Assembly: GCF_000002985.6 (NCBI RefSeq)
Contig: NC_003282.8
Span: 4,650,001 to 4,714,000, forward strand
Length of the DNA: 64,000 nt
Direction: 5' to 3'
From: Caenorhabditis elegans
Taxonomy: Eukaryota > Nematoda > Chromadorea > Rhabditida > Rhabditidae
Part shown: positions 38,101-50,300 of the stretch, piece by piece
Numbering within the stretch: position 1 is the first letter of the stretch
How the letters are laid out: each line of letters starts with the position of its first letter
Notes under the pieces: model-generated
Told to the model about the DNA's origin: nothing
The model's input: the letters and a program-made list of their open reading frames with translations, nothing else
Database searches by the model: none
Made by a program: the position numbers and the translations under genes

Positions 38101-38551
38101 TCGCAGGCATGGTGAACTCATGCCACTTTGAACCTTTACCTCGACTTTGAAACTGTGAGCCATTTAGAATTTCAATGCACCATGTTTGAACATTAATCTC
38201 TATGTACATTTTTCTACTCTCATTATACAAAATTATACAAAATTCCGAAAAAAGTAAAAATATTTCAGCTTCCCTCACGTCACCCGTCTCAACTCAACAG
38301 TTCCCCCGGCCCCTTCAAGTCATGATTTTATGATGATATGTGTTCATACTCAGAAGAAATGGAGGGAACGATTTAAGGTAAGAAACACTTTGACTTTCAC
38401 CCCAAAGAATCGAAAGTTTCGGGAGGGGGTGAAAAGGAAAAAGTAAGACAGGAGGGGACTCACTCCTCAAAAGGCCGATTCTAATCGAATGGTTATTTAT
38501 CGACTTCCAATATTTCCACTTCATGTCTCCATTTCTTCGTAAATTCGCCAA
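35110..38551. other. Intergenic region between the RTK-like gene and the C1GALT-like gene
   Basis: Contents: copies of the CGTAAAATATG(A/G)TGCATT repeat (35230-35580), a hairpin (36598-36665), CCTGCCTAC-type runs (37600-37900, 38050-38090) and a GC-rich, repeat-free island at about 37000-37240. The island includes CGTCGTCGTCGTC, CTGCCGCTCCG, a TATATAGA box at 37177-37184 and a GAGAGA tract, and looks promoter-like for a + strand transcript. A second candidate 21U-RNA promoter of the minus strand is at 35989. No protein gene is seen. Confidence 0.5.
35929..35949 (-). ncRNA. Candidate 21U-RNA (piRNA) locus with upstream CTGTTTCA motif
   Basis: On the minus strand CTGTTTCA (35996-35989) is followed 39 bases later by CAAT (YRNT); T at 35949 would be the 5' U. 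It is intergenic, free of obvious repeats, and spaced within one base of the other two candidates in this window. Confidence 0.4.
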
Positions 38552-41500
38552 ATGAAAATCGGAAAATCCGAGCAGCTTCCCGAGGAGTTTTGTTTTCAGA
38601 AAAACATTCGAAATCTCCGATCGATGCGGTTATGTGCTGATGAGTACCGTCTCAGTCTGATTATTGTCTTCATTATTTTATTCTTTGGTGCCTATTTCCT
38701 CTATCAAGTTCAATATAAGACTGGCATCGATTTGATTCCGTTGTTTCCGATTGATGATAGCGGTTTTGAGTGAGTTCAGACATTTCTTTTCAATTCGCGC
38801 GTAATATCCAATGTATGGAGTCGGTACCTCTTTTGTAGTGAGGATACATCACATTTCACGCGCAAATTTATGTATTTAAACCAATAGTGGCAATTTGAAT
38901 TTGCGCTTAAAATCTAATTCTACAAGTTCGTAACTTTGTTGTAGTACACGATCAGCATATTTTACATGCAAGTTTTTATAGATGTTTCGCATTATTTTTT
39001 ATAATTCTTATTACAAAAAAATGCTCATTAGGTTTATGTATCATAGATGACAAGCAAATTTGTTTTAAAAATTGCGGCAAATGTCATTTTATGAGTGTGA
39101 CGTCACACTATTTAAAATGAAAATTCGGCAATTTTTGGAGGTCAAACAAAGCGGCAACCATCTGAAAACAATCTGAAAACTTTCTACGCGCAAATTTCCA
39201 GAAACTACAATGAACAGCTCCTCGGCTCGGTGAAAGTTTCCGAAAGTGCAAGAAACCAGGCGAAAAGTGGATCCCTTCTGTGTTGGGCAATGACAACCTC
39301 AATATATCACAAGACACGAGTAAGTCCTTTCCCAAAACAAGGAAATATCCTCCATTTCATTCATTTCATTCAGGTACCAGCGATAACAGAAACATGGCTT
39401 CGTAGATGCGATGCTGGTCATCTGTTCACTAATTCGGACAGGTTTCTCAATGCTTCTACACCATACCACACCGTTTTCGATGGGCTACCTGAGAGCTATT
39501 ATAAATTGTTTTGGAAGACTCGACTGGCTCTTTTGTATATTTATAAATATGTGTCAAAGGATTTCGATTGGTGAGTTGAGGAGAAAATATATTTGGAAGT
39601 TTTGAAGATTCTCAGGAAAAAAGTGATTACAAGAAAAATTCTCTAAAGCTTTTACTAGTTTTTAAAAAGCAATTTGTAGATAGTTCCAAATTTTGGCAAT
39701 TAAAATGTTTTTAGCAACCAATTTGTGAGTTGTGAACATTTCAAACAAAGTTGCAATTATTGTTTAAGTCTTTTAAAATGCATATAACTCAACCAAAATT
39801 TAAGGTACAGAAATTTATCAAGTGATAAAAGATTTATAATTACCTATATAACAATTTTTTTGTTAGTCAACAGTTTTTGATAAATTGCACTGCTTCGCTT
39901 AAAGTTGAGCTAGCAAATTACTCCCCGTGGAGGTTTTTTTTTGACATTTTTCCTATTTAGCCAGCTAATTATTTTTTCATAATGTCATTGATAAAACTCA
40001 ATGCATTGTTTTTTAATTCCAGTAGATTTGGACAGAAAACAATTAGATATTGATTTGAAATGAAATAGATATACATATGATTGTTTGAAACCGGTAAAAA
40101 ATTGGCAAATATTTTTCCATTTTCTTTTTAAAATCTTATTTGAACACCAATTCAGAATGATTACTGTACAACTAAAAGGCACACCACCAGTTTTTTTTTC
40201 AAAAAAAAAAAGTTTCATTTGTTGCGAGACCCAAAGAGGTCATTGAAAAGTGAAAATGCTCTAATTTTAAACTCATAAAGATTCAATCTTTGCAGGTACT
40301 TCAAGGGTGACGATGACACGTATTTAATTGTCGAAAACTTGCAAAGATATCTGGCCACTTTGGATCCAAACAAGCCGTACTTTATCGGATATCGGTTGAG
40401 TAGGCGGACGGTATGATCTTTTATTCTTACTGTTTTTCTAAAAATCAGATAATCGAAAAACAAATGAAAAATTAATTACGGAAGTCGTTTTTTTTTCAGG
40501 AAACGGGATACAATGCGGGAGGAAGTGGCTATGTGATGAGTCGAGAAGCGATGCGGATATTCGCAGAAAAACTGTTCAATGACAAGCAAAAATGCCCTTA
40601 CCACGAATGGGAAGACTATGCAATAGCGCAGTAAGAGATTGATTTTCGAGATTATAATGTTTCCTTATTGCCTCTTTTTTCAGATGTCTGGCATCCGTGG
40701 GTATTGTTCCATTGGACAGTCGAGATGAGAAGGGTAGGCAGAGATTTCTTCCGTGGAGACCTGAACAACATTTTTATGCTGATTTGACGAGAAGCTTTCA
40801 GATGGATCCTATACAAGTTTGGGTTAGTTTTTAAGGGTTTTGGGGAGGGGGATTTTTGACGGTATGGGATCTTTTGAAAGCTAGAAGTTTAGATCTAAAA
40901 TGTGAGAGAGGTAAATTCTTTGTCTTTGTGCTTGCCTGCCTACCTGCCTGCCTGCCTGCCTGCCTGCCTACGTACTTCCGGAATGTTAGTATATTGGTAG
41001 CCACATGTGTAGGCACGGGACAGGCGTAGACCATCTTGAAAGCTGGCTAGACTATTTTGAAAACTTAATACTACATATTTTCCGTTGTATCGCAAAAGTT
41101 TTGTATGCCTACTTTATGCCTTCTTAAACTCTGTCAAGGTTGTAAAAAAGAAGGCGTACGAAACGCTTGAAATTCTGTTTATAAAAAAAACTTTTTAAAC
41201 AACTATGCCTACCTTATGCCTACCTGCTGCTTACCTGCTGCCTACGTACCTACATACCTAAAGCCTACGTTTTGTGTTATTTTTAAATCTTCCATTCCTT
41301 TTAGTTTTGTTTATTCTATTTTGTGAGTTTAGGCGGTAGACATGATTGTAGGCACAAGGTAGGAGTAGGTATCAACACTAACATTGCATAGGCATTCCCA
41401 GCCTACGAGCCTTTTTTATGCCTGCCCGCCTATGTACCTACCAATTGCCTAATTGTGCTTTTTAACATAAAATTGCATGAAAGTATTGGAATTTTTGGAG

Positions 41501-41826
41501 TTTTCTGAGAAGTACCACTTTGACTCTATTATTTCTGAAATCTTAATTTCGAATTTTCGAAATTTCAAAAGAAAAAGATTAGGTGGAAATATTACATTTT
41601 GAAATTAACGGATTCTAAATGAATTCTTCAATTTCAGGGCCCCGCGATCTATCACGAAAACTTGATCAGCATGCATCATTTGCATCCAGATGAAATCCGC
41701 CTCATCGATGGATTACTGTACTCAATTGCACGTGGAATTTGGAGACAAGATGATTTGGAAGATGTCAGAAATGAGACAACAACTGTCTCAACGTCAATGG
41801 ACGATACACTTCCACCGCCAACTTGA
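38552..41826 (+). CDS. Type II membrane glycosyltransferase, C1GALT1 (core 1 beta-1,3-galactosyltransferase)-like
   Basis: Seven exons (38552-38769, 39202-39319, 39374-39570, 40296-40410, 40500-40630, 40684-40822, 41638-41826) join in phase to 368 residues. A short cytosolic N-terminus precedes a signal anchor (~33-53, LSLIIVFIILFFGAYFLYQV), giving Golgi type II topology. Family motifs follow: LLCWAMTT, TWLRRCDAGHLFTNS, the metal-binding FKGDDDTYL (D183-D185), PYFIGYR, GYNAGGSGYVMSREA and HEWEDYAIAQCL. C1GALT enzymes transfer galactose from UDP-Gal to GalNAc-Ser/Thr. Worms have several paralogues and the exact acceptor of this one is unknown. Intron 6 (815 bp) is filled with CCTGCCTAC-like repeats. 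Confidence 0.9.
40930..41450. repeat. CCTGCCTAC-type degenerate repeat in the C1GALT-like intron 6
   Basis: Starts with a near-perfect (CCTG)n run at 40931-40968, then scattered TGCCTACCT, TACGTACCTA and GTAGGCAC words. The same vocabulary fills 25430-25790, 34140-34290 and 37600-37900, on both strands. Confidence 0.7.
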
Positions 41827-42792
41827 ACCAAATTCCGTTAATCAGACACACTTTTTCCCCACTGTTCTCATACTTCTAGTCATTTCTTCAACCCGTTTTT
41901 GTCTTTCTTCTCACGTGATATAAATAGCCTTATAATGATGGTTTTTTTCTCAATTTCAGATTTGATTTCTTTATGTCATAGAAAATACGACAGGGTGGGC
42001 AGAAAACAATTTTTCCGGTTATTCGGCAAATTGCCGGAATTGAAAACTTCTATAAATCGGCAAACCGGCAAACCGTCGATTTGCCGAATTTGCAGGAAAA
42101 ATTAGCAAAAATTTCCAGCAAATTGTGAGTTGGCTCATTTTTTTCAGTTAAAATGTGAAAAAATGCTAAAAATGTGTGCTAAAAATTGTTTAATGCAATT
42201 ATTTTTTCACATTTTTAAACTAAAGAAACGGTTGTTGAATAGAAACCCAAAATTCCGAAAAAGCCGAAAATTAGCAGCCGTGATCTACTTTTTCAAGAAA
42301 GATCTTCGTTCTATCGGAGTCCTCCATCTCACCTTACCAAGTGTCAAAATATTATAAGTACTTGTACTTACAATACTAGAATATTCTCATTGTCTTCATA
42401 TTTCGGATCTTATCTTCAAAAGAATGGGGTCGTCCGAAAAAGTTTAAAAACCAAAAGTTCAGTAGAGTGGTCTACTGTGGATAATTTTCAATACTTTAAT
42501 TAAAAGAGGGATTTTGCTATAAAATACCCAAAAATCTGAAATTCAAAAGGAAAGACAAAAAATAAAACTAATGTCCCTATTTGAATATCCTACAAGACCA
42601 AGTTTCTTTTTTGACAGTTTTGTTCGGTTTGAATTTACAAAATTTTAAGTCCCTGTTATCAGTTTAGCGTAAAAGTTTTTAGAAACAAAATTTAATAAAC
42701 ATATTTTACGCCTTACAATTTTGAAATTTCTAGCGAAATACTCAAAATCATTTCGAATATTTTTTTTCAAAACATTTTCCGTTAAAAGTACA
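41827..42792. other. Intergenic between the C1GALT-like and Ig-like genes
   Basis: Contains a short CGGCAAACCGGCAAA-type repeat (42010-42100) and AT-rich DNA. No SL acceptor with a strong consensus is visible just before 42793. No further gene is seen. Confidence 0.45.
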
Positions 42793-45700
42793 ATGCCTTG
42801 GTTCTTATTTCTATCAATTTTTCTATCTCTGAAATTTGCGGTTAGTTTTTATTTTCTTTTCTTGTAGCCCTACCCTTCTCATTTTCAGGTCTCCATTTAC
42901 AGCACAGACCCGTTACGTTGGGTGCCCCCGCAGGCACATGAATGGAAGAATGCGGATATTCCAAAAAGTGTTAAGGCTAGATTTTTTGTTAAAAATTTGG
43001 AAAATTTTCATAAGTTTTAAATCTGAAACAATTGTAGGTTCACTGGGAAAATCGCTGGGCGAAGGCGTCATATTTGAAGGGATGCAGTGAGGAGAATAGT
43101 TTGAGGGTATGGTTTGACTTTGAAATTGTGTAACTTTGTTAAAATTAGATTTATTGAAAATTTGTCAACTATGGAATTGTAGATTTGAAAGAGGTGAATA
43201 TTTTATCAGTTGAAAAAGTTTTGGTATCTTTAATGGCTCTGGAGATATGAGATTTCAAAAGTAAGGAGGTTAAAAATCTGATAGTCAGTTTTCTTTGTTG
43301 GCAGTACAGTTGTCAATGAATTTTTGAATATTTTGTGCTAAATTTGAAGCTGACTTTGAGTCTCTTTTTAAAAAAAACCCCCAGTAAGCTCTGCCTATAT
43401 CTTATTTTTTTTCTATATTCTTTTTGAATTTTTTTATGTTTCAAAGTTTTTTCTCGCTCTTGTTTTCACACAAATGCCAAAAATGTAAGTAAGAAAAGAC
43501 TCCCCGGCATGGATGGGCAGCAAATGACTTCTTCAGAAAAATCGGCAAATCGGCAATTTGCCGGAATTGAAACTTTCGACAAATCGGCACGCCGGCAAAT
43601 AACCCATTTGCCGAATTCGTTTTAAAAGCGGCAAATTGTGGTTTTGCACTTTTCTTTTTGGAAATTTCAGAAGTTCAGTTTTAATCGGCAAAATTGTACG
43701 CATTTTATGAATTTTCCTACATCTGTTTTGAAACGTAAGCAAATTCTGTGAAAATATCTCGAAAAAACGGGGGAAATTTTTCAAAAAGGCACAGCTTTAA
43801 GTGTTTCCGTCTTATAAAAAACTCCCTCTGTTTTTTTTCTGGAAAGCCAGAAATTCAGCAATTCTATTGCCACGTAAAACATCGAAAGTTCGGAAATTTT
43901 AACAACTCCGTTACATCTTAATTCCAGATAATTCCAGTCTATTTCTGGCCTGGCGAACGTGTTGATCTACCGTGTAGAATGTGTCAAATGGCGTTCCTGA
44001 CGAACGGAAGAATGAAGCGATGGGGTTATTCGGAACAAATTGACGAATTCCTCTTAAATCCTAGTCAATTTGCACGTGTCAGTGAGATTTGGCAAGATGT
44101 GCAGAACACGAAAAACTTTATCGAAAACCTGGATGATGACGTGGATCCAGATGACGTCATATGGTATCCGAAGACGGAAGAGGACAACGTGGACAGTAAT
44201 AGAACTGCAAAGGAGCCACCGAGATATTGGCAGAATGACGGGAAACTCACTATTTTTGCGGTCGGATTTTTGAAAATTATTTTTGTGATTTACGCGTAAG
44301 CCTCTACGCCGGAAAAGTACATTGAAACACAATTTTTTTCTTCTTTTTTCTCATCAAATTTATAATCCGCGCCCCGAATTGCATCTATAGATACCCAGAC
44401 GTTTTTTTACGCAATTTGGAGATTCTGTGTATTTTGTCGTAAAACGTGCGGTGTTTGCGTAATAACCGTAAAGATTAAAAAAAACGCTATTAAGATAAAA
44501 AGCGACTAGCAGGCGTAGAAAATAGAGAAGAATTCAAATTTTTGAACAGATTCTGCAAAAGAAAGAGAAAAAAAATGTTTTTTTTTTAATTAACGTATTT
44601 CTATTAACGTATTATTAATAAACGTATTTCGGTCTAGATTGATCTCGCTATAAAATAGTTGACGAACTTTAGATTGAAATTGCAGTTTTTCCAGGCTGAT
44701 GTGCGATCACAAGGTGTCTACTTCTGTTACGATGAGTTATCCCGAAAACAGGCGGTCATCTTTTTTGTGCTAATGGCAATGCTACCGCCCGTTCGGTTTA
44801 CTACAAAGCAGCCACGTGTTTACAGTACGTTTTGAAAAATTGCGCGTAAAATAAAATACCAATGCACCATATTTTACGCGCAACTTTATTTTGAACGCCT
44901 ATAGAAAACCACAAATTTTCAGCCGATGGCTGTGGGCAGGACAAGGGCGAAGACTCGGAACTGATATTTCCATCTCACAATTGGAGATTTCATTTTCTTC
45001 CAATGGGTGATTTCAGTCCCCCGCCCACGTGTCAGTTGGATGCACGTGACACTGAAGGTTGCAGTGATAGATATGCATATTTGAACACTACAAATTGGCC
45101 CAAAAACTTTGCTGAAGACTGTTCGATGGATAAATGCAGGTGAGTAGGGAAAATTTGGTGAATTTTCAGAAATTGCGCGAAAAATAGAGGCCATTCTCTG
45201 ATATTTTCTAATTTTCCAATTGCAAAATAATGGATTTTAGCTATTTTTTCACCAAAAGTACGGTATTACGGGAACAATAAATCATGAGAATGCGTACGTG
45301 GAGCATTTTATTTGACGCGCGATATCTCTTAGCGAAAACTAGAGTAAGAACTTGAATAGCAATAATTATTTCAGTTCTTACTGTAGTTTTCGCTAAGAGA
45401 TATCGCGCGTCAAATAAAATGCTCCACGTACATGATTTATTGTTCCCGTAATACTTGGTATCAACACGACAATTTTCGTTAAATATGAACGCATGTGCGC
45501 CTTTAACGAAGTACTGTAATTTAAAACTTTCGCTGCAACGGATTTTCAAATCGATTTTTCATAGATTTTCTCAACATTTTTTAAAATTTCGTTTTTGTTA
45601 ATTGTTTTATTTTAGTTTTTTAACTGATAATAACACTTTACCCAAAAACTATGAAAAATCGATGAAAATTCCACAGTAACGAAAGTTTGAAATTACAGTA

Positions 45701-46826
45701 CTCCTTAAAGGCGCACACCTTTTTTGACTTTAACAAAAAATGTCGTTTCGAGACCGGGTACCGTATTTCTGGTGCAAAAAACGTAATATTTTGCGTATGA
45801 GTAATACAATCAGAGACTATGTATATATTTTGAGAGCCCGCCTATTCTCACCTGACAATAATATCGATTTGTTCATCGAAGTGAGATGGGACGCGTGGAC
45901 ATCATGCCAAGGAGATCAGCCGACAAAAAGACGAGAAGGTCACTGTTATCTTGTTCGAGGTGAAGGATCAATCAATATCGAATCGATGAAGTCCTCAGAC
46001 AAGAAACTGTACTCGTGGATCAAGAATCTGGAGACTGTGTTCGATCGGAAACCATTTGATACGAATGGTATACGATTGCATAGGTTGGCGTTGTTTTTTT
46101 ATTTTCTTCCTCATCAAACATCTTGTAGCTTTATCTGATAGTTCGAGAAAAATATTAAAATTTTTTTTGAAGAACAGCTCCAAATTTTAGTTAATTTTCT
46201 AAACATATTTTCTGATGTTTCGATTGTCTCTGAAAAGAACTCCTTTTTTTTCGAATACACCCTTATAACGGGAATATAAAATTCGGAAAATGCGTATTGC
46301 ACAACCTATTTGACGCGAAAAATATCTCGTAGCGAAAACTACAGTAATTGTTAAAATGACTACTGTAGCGCTTGTGTCGATTTACGGGCTCGATAAACAG
46401 AACATAGTTTCGTTTCGAAGCCCGTAAAAAAGAGCTACAGTAGTCATTTCAAGAGTTACTGTAGTTTTCACTACGAGACATTTTGCGCGTCAAATATGTT
46501 GTGCAATACGCATTCTCAGAATTTTGTGTGCCCGTAATAGCCATCTTTCCAGCTCCCTGATAACCTCTGTGATATTCGATAAACCAAAAATCACGGGATG
46601 CTATAATAAGAAGGACGAGAAAGATGGTTTGTACGAGCGATACGATAAAGTGTGGCGGAGCATCTTCTTGCCAACTCTTGGAGTACCAGAAAAGGGAGAA
46701 AAGATTCAACTGGGAAATCCATTCGAGGCTTGCCTGAGATACGCGAGAAGATCTTTCGATGATGATGGAGATATTGATAGTGAGCATCTAGTGGGAACCT
46801 ATTCTACACAAGTTGATTATTGTTGA
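42793..46826 (+). CDS. Secreted or membrane-linked Ig-like protein, possibly FAM187-related
   Basis: Eight exons (42793-42840, 42889-42969, 43038-43106, 43928-44260, 44695-44824, 44923-45139, 45835-46083, 46553-46826) join to 466 residues. A hydrophobic signal peptide (MPWFLFLSIFLSLKFAVS) opens the protein. An Ig-type domain follows, with first Cys in DLPCRMC (C82/C85) and the classic second half LTIFA|ADVRSQGVYFC (C188). The Ig fit requires a weak donor GTCGGA after 44260. Further on, VRWDAWTSC and KRREGHCYL resemble the W..W..C / R..G.C segment of FAM187 proteins; this link is from memory and tentative. No other membrane helix is obvious. Large introns carry foldback elements (45263-45805, 46261-46540). 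Confidence 0.75.
45263..45454. repeat. Palindrome with GTATTACGGGAACAATAAATC arms
   Basis: Arms of about 85 bp from GTATTACGGGAACAATAAAT through TTTGACGCGCGATATCTC to AGTAAGAACT and the inverse. It sits directly next to a GCGCCTTTAA foldback (45450-45805) in the same intron of the Ig-like gene. Confidence 0.9.
45450..45805. repeat. Foldback repeat, GCGCCTTTAA family (well preserved)
   Basis: Outer ends contain GGTATCAACACGAC and TCGAGACCGGGTACCGTA. Inner blocks ATGTGCGCCTTTAACGAAGT and ACTCCTTAAAGGCGCACAC face each other, with ATAGATTTTC against an AAAACTATGAAAAATCGAT core. Confidence 0.85.
46261..46540. repeat. Palindrome related to 45263-45454
   Basis: Arms contain ATGCGTATTGCACAACCTA, TTTGACGCG, AGCGAAAACTACAGTAA and their inverses around a second, nested hairpin (ACGGGCTCGATAAAC / CGAAGCCCGTAA). 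It lies in the last intron of the Ig-like gene. Confidence 0.85.
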
Positions 46827-47321
46827 AAAGGACAGTATTTGAACTTATTCTTTGGTTTCTAAATAAAACTTATGTCACAAAAAAGTAAACTTATGTCAAA
46901 AAAAAGTTACTTTAAAATTATTCTACGCAAGTGGACTACTATTGAGCACGAATAAATATGTATGATGAATAAAAATGTGTTGAGGAAAATACGTTCATAT
47001 CAAAAAATTTAGCTCTCTTCACTGGAAAATGAGGAAGAGAGAGCATGCATATTAAAATTGCGTGTGGGAAAATGATAATGACAGAAGAAAAAAACGGGGA
47101 GGCACAAAGAGGACGGGGACTCGGGCGGCGGATGAGATTAAACCTAAAACTTCACACTACCCTATATACTAATCAATGAAAAAACATCAATAAAGCCTGT
47201 GAGAATTCGAGAGAAAAGAGTACAAGGACGAGCAGAAAAGTAAAAAAGGAGTAAAACAGAACTGGGGACACAGGAAAAAAGAGCAAAAAATATCAAAAAA
47301 AATCTGTCAATTCGTAGAGAT
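46827..47321. other. Convergent 3' region between the Ig-like gene and ogdh-1
   Basis: Contains the 3' UTRs of both convergent genes. AATAAAACTT at 46860 and AATAAATATG at 46950 can serve as + strand polyadenylation signals. A-rich, no gene. Confidence 0.5.
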
Positions 47322-50300
47322 TTAGGCCTTGAATCCTTCCAATTTCGATTTTGGAACTCCAAACACTTTGCTCATCATCTCCTTTTGTTCTTGCATGTGA
47401 GTGAATTTGTTTCCAGTAGCTGGTGATGAGGATGGAAGACGTCCAGCGTATTTCGTGGCGCGACCGTCAATCGAGAGAAGTGAGTTGATGCGTGGTTGCA
47501 CGAATGACCAGGCTCCCATGTTCTTGTGCTCCTGGAAAATTTTCATGTTGGAAATATTGTATTTCGATAGGGTCTATATTTTAGATTTTTCAATTTTTTA
47601 CAATTTTAAAAATTACAGCAAAAATATTACACAGATGCGAAATGTTAAGATTTTCGCACCAAAAATAATATTCCAGGTCTCGACACGGCCGATTTATCAA
47701 TGTGATATGTATGATATGCGCCTTTAAAGAGTACCGTAGTTTCAAACGTTTCTTCTGCGGAATTTTCATCGATTTCTTAGTTTTTCAACTGTTTCGGTTA
47801 TAAACTACAGCACCCGTTCATAAGCGCACATCTTTTTTAGCTTTTAACAAAAAATTGTCGTGTCGAGACCATGTATCGTATTTTTTTAATGCAAAAATTA
47901 CGACAAATTCACGCATTGGGATATTCTTTTCGTCTCATTTCAGCCGATTTCGAGGAAACGGAGACATCATCAAAGCAAATTCCGAGAAACAAACGAGTTT
48001 GGAACTACAGTACTCCATAAAGGCGCACACACTTTATTGCAATTAAAAAAATCGGTCGTGTCGGGACCGGGAACAATATATTTTTGGGATCAAAGCTATA
48101 AATCCGTAAATTTTCTGTGAAAATCTATAAAATTTGCAAATTTTAACGTCGGAGAAAAATCGAAAAATCGTCTTCTAGAGACTCCCAGAACCGAAAATAG
48201 GAAAAAAAAATTTAACTTTTCGTGGCGAGACACAAATATTGGCGAGTCGAAATTTCAGAAAACTAAGTTACAAAGCAAATTTTCTATTTTTCTAAATTTA
48301 AATCAGCACAATTTGCAAAAGTTTTCAATTTTCTAAAATTTCATACCTCTTGAGCCCACAAAATCTCGGCTCCTTGATACTTTCTGCACTCTTGTTGCAC
48401 CAAATCATATGGGAACGGTGAGAGCTGCTCAACTCTGACTAGTGCAACATCATTCTCCTTTCCAACGTGCTTACGGGCGGCGACCATATCGTAGTACACT
48501 TTTCCAGTACAGAAGACAACTCGCTTCACGTCTGGTGGATTCTGAGATGGAGCACCAGTTTCTGGAATAACTCTTTGGAAATTGGATCCAGATTGGAAGT
48601 CTTCGACTGGAGAACGAGCCATCGGGTGACGGAGAAGAGATTTTGGTGAGAAGACGACTGCCGGTTTACGGAATGGCATTGTTACTTGACGGCGGAGAAG
48701 ATGATAGATGTTGGCTGGTGTTGTGCAGTTGGCAACGATCCAATTGGTATCGTGCAGTTGTTGAGCTTCAAATGTTCCTTCGAACGCGATTTTCTGAAAA
48801 ATTCGAATATTTTCATAGTTTTTTTAAAATTAAGTATATATAAGTATCCAATATCGAGAAAAATGCATTAACCATAAAATTCAATTTTTTTTCTTCTAAA
48901 AAGAATAAAAATTGCCAAAATTTAAACTTTTTTTTTGCGAAATATCGAAAAATAGACATAGAACAAAGAAACTTTTCAATTTTCAATTTAAATTTTTTAA
49001 AAATCAAAAAACCTTTCGAGTTAGATTTATCATTTTTCTCCTACTTCGGGGAATTGAAAGTATAAAAAATTAAAAAATTTTCAATTTTGGCACAATTTCG
49101 TTCAAAAAAATGAAATGAAATTGAACTTCAGGAGTACGAAAAAAAAAAACGAAAAATATTTTTATTTTTAATTTTGAAAATAGCTATGCAGGTTCACAAA
49201 AAATAGTTTGCTTCTTTCAAAATTACAAAAAAAAAGTGTTTCTAGTTTTTTTTTCGTGCTCCTGAAATTTAATTCCGTTTCCTTTTTTTTAGACAAAATC
49301 GTGTCAAAATTGAAAATGTCTTAATTTTTCGCCAAAAATAGGAGAAAAACTATGAAGCATAATTTTTTTTCAACAAAATATTTGAATTTCGTTTCAAAAA
49401 ATGCAGTTTTTTCCTTTTTTCCGATCCATCAATCGGCAGGCTACCTCAAGATCAATCTCATCGTCTTCATTGCACATTTGCAAGAATCTTTCCGGTCGAG
49501 CCGACGAGTGTTCTGGTCCCATTCCTTCGTATCCATGAGGCAGAAGCATCACCAATCCAGATTGACGAATCCATTTCGACTGTCCTGACGAGATGAATTG
49601 ATCAATGATGCATTGAGCTGTGTTGGAGAAATCTCCGAATTGAGCTTCCCAAATGACAAGAGAGTTCGGATCGACCATCGAATAACCGAGTTCGAATCCA
49701 AGAACAGCGTACTCTGAGAGGGATGAATTGCAGACTGTGTATTCTCCTTGTCCTTCAGATAGATCATTCAGTGGGTTGTAGATCTGGAAAAATAAATGTT
49801 TTTGGAATTGACTTCAAAATTCTTAAGAATTTTTGGGCAAAAAATTATTCATTTCAAACTATTTTTAAATTCTAAATGGCCAATTTATCGTTTTTTTCAA
49901 TAAAAAAAAATACATGGATTTTCACATGAAACACTAGAAGTAATCGATTAATAGGTAATTTTGGAATGTAGTCGATTGCGCCATGTTGTTCCAAAAATTT
50001 TTTAAATTCTAAATTAGTGACAAAATATGGATATTTGTTATTTCCAGACAAATCAAGTGATTTTCCATATTTTCACGCTAGTTTTCAATGAAAAAAGTTG
50101 GAACAACATGGTGCAATCGACTATTTTGTAGAATTGCCGCCCATCCCTGATTTAACATTCAAAATGTCAAATTAATTGCTTATTTCTAGTTTTTTTTACA
50201 GCGAAAATCCATGTGTTATGATCTGAAAACCTAAAAAAAATATAATAGATTGGCCATTTAGAATCCACAAACCGACAAAGTTATTTTTCCAGTACCTTCT

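Noticed and set aside
49685-49697. tRNA B-box-like sequence AGTTCGAATCC
   Set aside because: It is inside an ogdh-1 exon coding for GFELG; no A box or cloverleaf partner was found.
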